Shown: positions 1 to 5,451 of the stretch, piece by piece
Numbering within the stretch: position 1 is the first letter of the stretch
How the letters are laid out: every line of letters starts with the position of its first letter
NCBI GenBank assembly: GCA_020631675.1
Contig: JAHDGT010000079.1
Coordinates: 1-5,451, forward strand
Direction of reading: 5' to 3'
Source of the DNA: Bacteroidota bacterium
Lineage (GTDB): Bacteria; Bacteroidota; Bacteroidia; Chitinophagales; UBA2359
DNA length: 5,451 bases
The notes under the pieces: generated by a model
Databases searched by the model: none
Seen by the model: the letters and a program-made list of their open reading frames with translations, nothing else
Told to the model about the DNA's origin: nothing
Position numbers and translations under genes: made by a program

Positions 1-9
1 CATTTTTAT

Positions 10-30
10 GCCTGCCAAACAGCAGCAGGC
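10..30. repeat. Short perfect inverted repeat (hairpin) near left edge
   Basis: Positions 10-15 (GCCTGC) and 25-30 (GCAGGC) are exact reverse complements separated by 9 bases, so a 6-bp GC-rich stem can form on either strand. No T-run follows on the plus strand, so it does not look like an intrinsic terminator in that direction. It may be part of an intergenic repeat, or the tail of a signal belonging to a gene left of the window. The stem is seen directly; any function is unknown. Confidence 0.4.
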
Positions 31-61
31 GGCGGGTGAATTTTAGCGGATAGCCCGGTGA

Positions 62-164
62 CCGCAGTAAAAAGGGATAAAATCGTAGAGACGTTATATC
101 ATAAGGTCTTTGTGCCGCACCTACCCTTTGCTGCACGACAGAACATCACCCCTTTTTATTGCGG
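62..164. repeat. Intergenic inverted-repeat element with nested hairpins, MITE-like
   Basis: The arms at 62-76 (CCGCAGTAAAAAGGG) and 150-164 (CCCTTTTTATTGCGG) are complementary over 15 bases. The only non-Watson-Crick pair is g67 with t159, a G-U pair in RNA, so an RNA copy could pair along the whole arm. Nested inside is a second hairpin: 89-97 pairs with 101-109 around a 3-base loop, with one mismatch (g93/g105). A small palindrome, GTGC-c-GCAC, lies at 112-120. No reading frame of note crosses the element. The layout of terminal inverted repeats about 100 bp apart, non-coding and directly upstream of a gene, suggests a dispersed intergenic repeat or a small non-autonomous element. A structured leader of the gldG transcript is the alternative. 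Confidence 0.5.
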
Positions 165-203
165 GCATGCGCCCCGAATTCAAGTAAAAAAAATCCCCAT
201 TAA

Positions 204-1901
204 GTGGCGAGTAAAAGAAATCAGAGTTTAGTACGTGTGCTATTGCTGATCGGCATTTTGATCGGCTTGAATGTGCTGGTGAATAATGTGAGCTGGTATG
301 GCTGGTTCGACCTGACGGAGGATCGTAGGTTCACGCTGACCAATGCCACGAAGCGGGTGCTGTCTGATGTGGAAGATGTGGTGTATGTGCAGGTGTTTGT
401 TGAAGGGGACTTGCCGGCGGAGTATCGTTATTTGCGCAATGCGATCCAAGAGAAATTGAATGTGTTCCGCGCCTATGCGGATGAGCCGGTGGAGTACGAA
501 TTCATAGATCCATTGGCGGATATTCCGGATGAGGAAAAGAAGGCGGTGGTGGAGCAATTGGTGGCTAAGGGTTTGCAGCCGATCCCGCTGGTGGAGACAT
601 CGGATGGGTATTCTGAGCGGGCTTTGTTTCCGGGGGCGATCATCAATTATCAGGGCAAGGAGTTGCCGGTGACTTTGCTGGTGGTGGAGCCGAATTTGAG
701 CGAGGAGCAGAATGTACAGAAGGCCGTGGATATGGTGGAGTATAATTTGGCGAACGCGATCCAGAAGATCATGCGCAAGAACAGACCGCGTTTGGCGGTG
801 CTGAGCGGACATGGGGAGTTGCCGAATAATGAGTTGACGAGCATGTACTCTTTTTTGAGTAATTATTATACAGTGGAGCGGGTGAATTTGAAGGAGCAGT
901 TGTACATACCGCCTAAGTACTCGGCGGTGGTGGTGCCTAGACCGACCAAGCCTTTTGAGGAGAGCAATAAGTTCAAGCTGGATCAGTACATTATGAATGG
1001 CGGCAGGGTGCTGTGGCTGGTGGAGAATATGAGCGCGCATATGGACAGCCTCCGCAATGAGGACGGGACCTTCATCGCGATGGATTATGGCTTGAATTTG
1101 GAGGATCAGCTATTTAAATACGGGGTGCGGGTGAACTCGGATCTGGTGCAGGATTATAATTCTACGAAGATTCCTTTTACGCTACCCAGCACGGGGCAGT
1201 TGCAGCTTTTTGATTGGGTGTACTCGCCCGTGATCGTGAATATGAATGAGGAGCATCCGATCACGAAAGACTTAGGGGCGGTGCTGCTGCAATTCACCGC
1301 TACGGTGGATACGATCCGTACGCGTAAGGATAAGATCAAGAAAACGGTGCTGATGAGCACCAGTGAATACAGTAGAACGATGGAGGCACCGATCATGGTG
1401 CGCATGAGTGATATTAAGCGGGATGATCGCTCGCAGTTCACAGGTGGTGAGAAGCCCGTTGCCGTGGCTTTGGAAGGAACCTTCCCCTCGGCATTCAAAA
1501 ATCGTTTGTCGGACAAGACCGTTGAGATGATCGATACGATCAAGGGGGTGAGCGTACTGGAAAAGAGTGAGCCGACCAAAATGGTGGTGATCAGTGATGG
1601 GGATGTGATCCGCAATGATCTGGACCCGAGAGGGCGAAATATCCCATTGGGCTACTACAAATACACGAATGAGACTTTTGCCAACCGCGACCTGCTATTC
1701 AATGCCATTGAGTGGCTGACGGATGATTATGGGGTGATCGAAGCCCGTGGTAAAGGAGAAAAAATGCGTTTATTGGACAAGGCGAAGGTGCAGGAAGAGA
1801 AGTTGTACTGGCAGTTGCTGAACATCTTATTGCCGTTAGGGCTTATTCTACTCTTCGGGATTGGGTACACTTTTTGGCGGAGAAGGAAGTATGCTAGGTA
1901 A
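204..1901 (+). CDS. gldG: GldG, gliding-motility-associated ABC transporter auxiliary protein
   Basis: This is an inner-membrane protein with a large extracytoplasmic domain. In gliding Bacteroidota, GldG works with the permease GldF and the ATPase GldA in an ABC complex needed for gliding; its substrate is unsettled. The 565-residue product has one N-terminal membrane segment (about 11-28). A DLTEDRRFTLTNATKRVL stretch follows at 36-53, the hallmark just after the membrane anchor in GldG-like proteins. An IFT-like segment around 196-206 contains the SGHGE motif (201-205). A second membrane helix (about 538-558) is followed by a basic tail (RRRK). This two-anchor layout is typical of the family and the protein looks complete. 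The start is GTG at 204, directly after an in-frame TAA at 201-203, so no longer start is possible; the next GTG is at 237, inside the first membrane segment. There is no good Shine-Dalgarno. gldF, normally just upstream, is absent from the preceding 203 bases. Codon use is richer in G-ending codons than in the genes downstream. Confidence 0.88.
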   Translation: MASKRNQSLVRVLLLIGILIGLNVLVNNVSWYGWFDLTEDRRFTLTNATKRVLSDVEDVVYVQVFVEGDLPAEYRYLRNAIQEKLNVFRAYADEPVEYEFIDPLADIPDEEKKAVVEQLVAKGLQPIPLVETSDGYSERALFPGAIINYQGKELPVTLLVVEPNLSEEQNVQKAVDMVEYNLANAIQKIMRKNRPRLAVLSGHGELPNNELTSMYSFLSNYYTVERVNLKEQLYIPPKYSAVVVPRPTKPFEESNKFKLDQYIMNGGRVLWLVENMSAHMDSLRNEDGTFIAMDYGLNLEDQLFKYGVRVNSDLVQDYNSTKIPFTLPSTGQLQLFDWVYSPVIVNMNEEHPITKDLGAVLLQFTATVDTIRTRKDKIKKTVLMSTSEYSRTMEAPIMVRMSDIKRDDRSQFTGGEKPVAVALEGTFPSAFKNRLSDKTVEMIDTIKGVSVLEKSEPTKMVVISDGDVIRNDLDPRGRNIPLGYYKYTNETFANRDLLFNAIEWLTDDYGVIEARGKGEKMRLLDKAKVQEEKLYWQLLNILLPLGLILLFGIGYTFWRRRKYAR

Positions 1902-1910
1902 ATTAGCATA
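1890..1910. repeat. Perfect 7-bp inverted repeat spanning the gldG stop codon
   Basis: TATGCTA (1890-1896) and TAGCATA (1904-1910) are exact reverse complements with a 7-base loop that contains the gldG TAA (1899-1901). The stem is AT-rich and is followed by ATTTAAG rather than a T-run, so it would be a poor intrinsic terminator. It may slow 3' decay or be chance. It is the only hairpin noticed in the gap before the exporter genes. Confidence 0.25.
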
Positions 1911-1981
1911 ATTTAAGAGATGGAAGGCGAACATTTTTGATAGACCGGCTGTTGGGATTTGACATTCAGTAATCGTTGTTT

Positions 1982-3637
1982 ATGAAAGAAGCCCTCAGCG
2001 CCATGCAGCGATTCTGGCGACTGCTTAAAATTTATCGCCCCGAAATCGCTCAAATTTATTTGTATGCTATATTAAGTGGGTTGGTTAATTTATCCCTCCC
2101 AATTGGCATACAAGCCATCATTAATATGATTCAAGGAGGAGAACCCTCCAATGCATGGCTCGTCCTAGTGGCCTTTGTTTTAACTGGCATAGGTTTAACT
2201 GGGGTATTTCAAATTTTACAATTACGTATAGTTGAAAATATTCAGCAGAATATTTTCGCTCGCTCAGCATTTGAATTCGCTTATCGCTTACCAAAGATCA
2301 AACTTTTAGAGCTGGACCGATTACATGCGCCTGAACTGGTCAATCGCTTTTTTGATACCCTAACTATACAGAAAGGGCTGCCCAAGATTTTAATTGATTT
2401 CTCATTGGCCGCTTTCCAGGTGATCTTCGGACTTATTCTTTTGGCTTTTTACAGTCCTTATTTCATAGCCTTGGGAGCGATCAGCATTTTGATATTGATC
2501 ATTTTACTCCGCCTCATTGGGCCTAGAGGGCTAGCTACGAGTTTAAAAGAAAGTAAGTACAAGTACCAATTGGCGCATTGGTTAGAAGAGATCGCCCATA
2601 CCAATAGAAGTTTCAAGTTGAGTACGAATAGCATACTGCATCTGCAAAAGACAGATGCTATCGCAATGGATTATCTGGGTGCTAGAGAGAAGCACTTCAG
2701 AGTACTCTTGTCACAGTTCGGGTTCTTTATCGCCTTTAAAGTGTTCGCTGCGGCAGGACTATTAGTGCTAGGTAGTTTACTGGTATTTGAAGAGCGTTTG
2801 AATATAGGTCAGTTCGTAGCTGCGGAGATCATTATTCTATTGATCATCAATTCCATTGAGAAATTGATCAGGAGTATTGAGACCATTTATGATGTCTTGA
2901 CCGCACTGGAAAAGATAGGATACATCACCGACCTGACTCTTGAATCTTATGATGGCATAACGGCTAAAGACTTGCATACAGGACCAAGTGTGCAAGCCAA
3001 GAATTTATCTTTCGCCTATGACAATATGCGCAACAAGCTCATCAAAAACCTATCCTTCGAGGTACCGCCACAAAATAAAGTATTGATAAAGGGAGAAAGT
3101 GGCAGTGGGAAATCGACTTTACTTCAGATCATAGGTGGTTTATTCGATTTTGACGAAGGGGCATTGCTGATCAACGACAGACCTATTCAGAACTACAATA
3201 AAAATGAATTGTTCGAGCAAGTTGGGTTTTGCTTCTCCAATGACCACCTTTTCAAAGGCAGCATCAAAGATAATATCACCTTGGGCAGACCTGTTAGTGA
3301 TGCACATCTTTTGGAAGTAGTAGATGCTTTATACTTATCTGCCTATATCAAGGAGCAGCACAAAGGTTTACTGACAGAAATCGACCCAGAAGGTAGTCGG
3401 CTATCCCGTAGTATTTCTCAAAAGATCTTATTGGCCAGGGCACTGTCTCACCAACCCAGTTTACTGATCATGGAAGACCCGCTCCAATTCATCAATTCGG
3501 AAGAAAAAGCACGCATCATTGACTATATCATGCACGCTGAGCGGAAATGGACGGCTTTCATCATTAGTAATTATACCTATTGGGAGTTCAGTGCTAATCA
3601 AGTCATTACTTTACAAAAAGGCTTTGCGGATGCTTAA
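1982..3637 (+). CDS. ABC exporter half-transporter (membrane domain fused to a divergent ATPase domain), type I secretion/efflux type
   Basis: This is a 551-residue half-transporter of the inner membrane, expected to dimerise and work with the adjacent HlyD-type adaptor. About six membrane segments fill residues 22-292 (roughly 22-46, 59-80, 137-157, 160-178, 248-270, 278-292), then the ATPase domain runs from about 336 to the end. There is no N-terminal C39 peptidase domain, so it is not a bacteriocin-processing exporter. Walker A is intact (GESGSGKST, 371-379) and Tyr346 is a plausible A-loop aromatic. Other ATPase motifs depart from consensus: Ser419 at the Q-loop Gln, LSRSI (474-478) for LSGGQ, Glu498-Asp499 in Walker B where Asp-Glu is usual, FIN (503-505) at the D-loop, and Asn530 at the H-loop His. 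ATPase activity may therefore be weak, or need a canonical partner. I chose ATG 1982 over the in-frame TTG at 1976; a second ATG lies at codon 8. No strong ribosome site is seen. The gene overlaps the adaptor by 8 bp. The substrate is unknown. Confidence 0.85.
   Translation: MKEALSAMQRFWRLLKIYRPEIAQIYLYAILSGLVNLSLPIGIQAIINMIQGGEPSNAWLVLVAFVLTGIGLTGVFQILQLRIVENIQQNIFARSAFEFAYRLPKIKLLELDRLHAPELVNRFFDTLTIQKGLPKILIDFSLAAFQVIFGLILLAFYSPYFIALGAISILILIILLRLIGPRGLATSLKESKYKYQLAHWLEEIAHTNRSFKLSTNSILHLQKTDAIAMDYLGAREKHFRVLLSQFGFFIAFKVFAAAGLLVLGSLLVFEERLNIGQFVAAEIIILLIINSIEKLIRSIETIYDVLTALEKIGYITDLTLESYDGITAKDLHTGPSVQAKNLSFAYDNMRNKLIKNLSFEVPPQNKVLIKGESGSGKSTLLQIIGGLFDFDEGALLINDRPIQNYNKNELFEQVGFCFSNDHLFKGSIKDNITLGRPVSDAHLLEVVDALYLSAYIKEQHKGLLTEIDPEGSRLSRSISQKILLARALSHQPSLLIMEDPLQFINSEEKARIIDYIMHAERKWTAFIISNYTYWEFSANQVITLQKGFADA
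3615..3621 (+). promoter_or_regulatory. Possible ribosome binding site for the HlyD-type adaptor gene
   Basis: AAAAAGG lies 8 bases before ATG 3630, inside the end of the exporter gene. It is a weak match to a Shine-Dalgarno sequence, but its spacing favours 3630 as the start. An in-frame ATG at 3519 would add 37 residues read out of frame through the conserved end of the exporter, with no family-like sequence. The ATGCTTAA overlap of start and stop (3630-3637) would also allow translational coupling without a strong site. Confidence 0.35.
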
Positions 3638-5021
3638 TATCAGTGAAAATAAAATTAGTGATCTATCTCAGGTAGAAGATTACAACTGTTTTGAGCTGGT
3701 AGAAAAAAAGCAGTTGAGCCTACGTCCGATCTACTTGATCATATGCATGGTCATTCTGACCATCGCGGCCATGTTCCTGCCTTGGACACAGAACATCAAT
3801 GCCCGAGGCTATGTGAGTACGCTAACACCTGATATTCGGCCACAATTCATCCAATCCGTCATAGCGGGCAAGTTAGAAAAGTGGTACGTCAAAGAAGGGG
3901 ATTTCGTAGAGAAAGGAGACACCATCATTTTCATATCCGAGGTGAAGAGCGACTATTTGGATCCTGAATTAGTTGATAGAACCGCTGAACAGTTGGCCGC
4001 CAAGAACAGCAGTATCGGCGCCTACCAAGCTAAAGCCAAGGCTTTAGAGGAACAATATGCCGCTTTGGAACAAGCGCGAGAATTAAAGTTAGAACAGAAT
4101 CAAAATAAAATAGCGCAGACCAAACTGAAGATTCAGAGTGATAGCATGGATCTCGTTGCCTTGCGCATTGATAATGACATTGCGCAAAAACAGTTTGACC
4201 GAACCCAACAGCTATATGATAAAGGCTTGAAGTCGCTTACAGACTTAGAAACTAAAAAGCAGAAGCTACAACAAACGGCGGCCAAAGTGGTGGCTCAACA
4301 GAATAAGCTACTGATCAATAGAAACGAGCTGAGCAATTTAAAGCTACAACGCCCAACGATTTCTAGTGAATATGCGGATAAACTGGCGAAGTCTTTATCA
4401 GATAAGCAATCTGTGTTATCGAGTAAATATGATGCCAGAGCGTCTACGGCAAAGCTGAGCAACCAGTTAAGCAACTATGAAAAGAGAAGTCAGTTCTACC
4501 ACATACTAGCACCGCAAAGCGGCTACATCACCAAAACGATCAAGAAAGGAATTGGTGAGGTGATCAAAGAGGGTAGTGATATATTGACCATCGTACCTGA
4601 GCAAGACACGCTCAGCGTAGAAGCCTATGTAGAGCCGATGGATTTACCCCTTTTACAAGCAGGACAGAACACGCGCTTGTTGTTTGACGGTTGGCCTGCT
4701 GTTATTTTCAGTGGATGGCCTAATACGTCTTACGGCACCTATGCTGGGAAAATCATGGCTATTGATAGGGATATTAGTGATAATGGAAAATACAGGGTGT
4801 TGATTCGACCTGCATTTGATGAAAAACACCAAAAAGACAAACCATGGCCAGACTTGATCCGAACGGGATCCGGTGCCAGTGTCTTCATTCTTTTGAACGA
4901 TGTGCCTTTGTGGTACGAGTTATGGCGACAACTGAATGGTTTTCCAGCTGATTTCTATGGTTCTTCTGACAAGAAAGACGAGAAGGTAAAGATGAAGGCC
5001 CCACTTAAAAAAGTTAAGTAG
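3630..5021 (+). CDS. HlyD-family periplasmic adaptor (membrane fusion protein) of a type I secretion/efflux system
   Basis: This protein bridges the inner-membrane exporter to an outer-membrane channel across the periplasm. The 463 residues read as a short cytoplasmic N-terminus (1-32), one membrane helix (about 33-51), then the first half of a biotinyl/lipoyl domain (about 72-104, with VIAGKLEKWYVKEGDFVEKGD at its core). A long alpha-helical hairpin rich in Ala, Gln, Lys and Leu covers about 113-290. The second lipoyl half follows (about 291-325, APQSGYITKTIKKGIGEVIKEG), then a beta-barrel region (about 326-425). The end has a conserved-looking aromatic segment LNDVPLWYELWRQLNGFP (422-439) and a lysine-rich tail. 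Length and domain order fit a complete HlyD-type adaptor. Start 3630 overlaps the exporter stop by 8 bp, implying coupled translation and a joint complex. No TolC-type channel is in the window, so one must lie nearby or be shared. The substrate cannot be told. Confidence 0.9.
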   Translation: MLNISENKISDLSQVEDYNCFELVEKKQLSLRPIYLIICMVILTIAAMFLPWTQNINARGYVSTLTPDIRPQFIQSVIAGKLEKWYVKEGDFVEKGDTIIFISEVKSDYLDPELVDRTAEQLAAKNSSIGAYQAKAKALEEQYAALEQARELKLEQNQNKIAQTKLKIQSDSMDLVALRIDNDIAQKQFDRTQQLYDKGLKSLTDLETKKQKLQQTAAKVVAQQNKLLINRNELSNLKLQRPTISSEYADKLAKSLSDKQSVLSSKYDARASTAKLSNQLSNYEKRSQFYHILAPQSGYITKTIKKGIGEVIKEGSDILTIVPEQDTLSVEAYVEPMDLPLLQAGQNTRLLFDGWPAVIFSGWPNTSYGTYAGKIMAIDRDISDNGKYRVLIRPAFDEKHQKDKPWPDLIRTGSGASVFILLNDVPLWYELWRQLNGFPADFYGSSDKKDEKVKMKAPLKKVK

Positions 5022-5381
5022 ATGAAGTTTTACAGTAGAAAGCTTATTAAACCCGGACAACTAAATGCGCGCAACACTTTATTTGGCGGAGTGCTACTGC
5101 AATGGATAGATGAAGAGGCCGGTATCTACGCTATGCGGAAGCTCGATACCAAGAGCGTGGTGACCAAGTACTTGTCTGAAATCAATTTCATGAACTCTGC
5201 CAAGCAGGGGGATGTGATAGAAATTGGTCTGGCTCTCACAAAATTTGGTAGGACTTCTATCACCTTTTCTTGTGAGGTGAGAAATTTATTCACCAAACAA
5301 ACCATCATCACGATCGATACCATCGTTTTTGTTAAGGTGGATGAAGCAGGGCGACCTGTACCTCATCATGTGTCTTTGTAA
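5022..5381 (+). CDS. Acyl-CoA thioesterase, hotdog fold (YciA/ACOT-like)
   Basis: This is a small cytoplasmic enzyme expected to hydrolyse acyl-CoA thioesters to free acid and CoA. The 119-residue product is a single hotdog domain. It has LNARNTLFGG (14-23), then the central helix LLQWIDEEAG (25-34), in which Asp30 sits where YciA-type enzymes carry the catalytic acid. The usual later landmarks follow: INFMNSAKQGD (54-64), GRTSI (76-80) and VFVKVDEAGRPVP (102-114). It is slightly shorter than typical single-domain YciA proteins but lacks no core strand. ATG 5022 follows the adaptor stop with no gap (TAGATG), so translation is probably coupled to the exporter operon. No separate promoter is evident. 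Chain-length preference cannot be read from sequence, and a role tied to the exporter, such as handling an acylated cargo, is only inferred from position. Confidence 0.85.
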   Translation: MKFYSRKLIKPGQLNARNTLFGGVLLQWIDEEAGIYAMRKLDTKSVVTKYLSEINFMNSAKQGDVIEIGLALTKFGRTSITFSCEVRNLFTKQTIITIDTIVFVKVDEAGRPVPHHVSL

Positions 5382-5451
5382 ATCCAATGAATTAGCATGT
5401 CCAGTTGGTCTACAAAATCATTTTTATTATTCACTTGTTTCACCACTCTTT
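5366..5451 (-). CDS. Possible 3' end of a convergent gene, hypothetical (partial)
   Basis: On the minus strand one frame stays open from the right edge (first full codon at 5449-5447) to a TGA at 5368-5366, giving 27 codons. The translation ends VDQLDMLIHWIYKDT, a composition plausible for a globular protein, and the other two minus frames stop early. It would overlap the thioesterase end by 16 bp tail to tail, which is common for convergent genes. No family is recognisable, and an open frame of this length is not rare by chance. A competing plus-strand frame begins at ATG 5397. Confidence 0.35.
   Translation of the reverse strand, partial: RVVKQVNNKNDFVDQLDMLIHWIYKDT

Noticed and set aside
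240..1040. Long minus-strand open frame of 266 codons opposite gldG
   Set aside because: Its translation is dominated by His, Arg, Leu, Gln and Ile with no recognisable domain. It mirrors the G-rich codon use of gldG, which has few codons that would read as stops on the other strand, and gldG itself is clearly the real gene.
1976..1981. TTG start for the exporter, two codons before ATG 1982
   Set aside because: ATG is the stronger start, only two residues differ, and no ribosome site favours TTG.
1958..1990. TTGACA-like box at 1959-1964 as a promoter for the exporter operon
   Set aside because: A -10 box at normal spacing would fall on or past the start codon, and the Bacteroidota TTTG / TAnnTTTG pair is not found at proper spacing in this gap.
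3519..3629. 37-codon upstream extension of the HlyD-type adaptor from ATG 3519
   Set aside because: It lies wholly inside the conserved 3' end of the exporter in another frame and adds no adaptor-like sequence. ATG 3630 gives a normal N-terminus and has a modest ribosome site at suitable spacing.
5411..5426. AAAAT-c-ATTTT-like sequence after the thioesterase as an intrinsic terminator
   Set aside because: The stem is short and made only of A-T pairs, with no GC-rich stem ahead of the T-run, so it is not convincing.
5397..5451. Plus-strand start of a new gene at ATG 5397
   Set aside because: There are only 18 codons in view, with no ribosome site, and it conflicts with the minus-strand frame. 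It is kept as a possibility in the findings rather than called as a feature.

Overview
The window most likely comes from a member of the Bacteroidota. The main reason is a recognisable gldG, a gliding-motility gene restricted to that phylum. A weak Shine-Dalgarno context and an exporter/adaptor pair of a type common there support this. The finer taxonomy cannot be read from the sequence; moderate GC would fit groups such as Saprospiria or Cytophagia, but that is a guess.

Layout, left to right. Positions 1-203 hold no convincing gene. They contain a short hairpin (10-30) and a larger inverted-repeat structure (62-164) that looks like a small dispersed repeat. gldG follows (204-1901, GTG start). 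It encodes an inner-membrane-anchored protein with a large extracytoplasmic domain, the auxiliary part of the GldA-GldF-GldG ABC complex. After an 80-bp gap comes a compact same-strand cluster of three genes: an ABC exporter half-transporter (1982-3637), a HlyD-type periplasmic adaptor (3630-5021, overlapping the exporter by 8 bp) and a small hotdog-fold acyl-CoA thioesterase (5022-5381, starting on the base after the adaptor stop). The right edge may hold the 3' end of a convergent minus-strand gene.

Function. The exporter and adaptor together look like the inner-membrane and periplasmic parts of a type I secretion or tripartite efflux machine. No TolC-like outer-membrane component and no obvious substrate gene lie in the window. 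The thioesterase is packed tightly enough to be co-translated, but a functional link is only inferred.

The most notable observation is that the exporter's nucleotide-binding domain keeps an intact Walker A motif but departs from consensus at the Q-loop, signature, Walker B/catalytic glutamate and H-loop positions. This is either a degenerate ATPase or a divergent exporter family. I found no clearly new multi-gene system.
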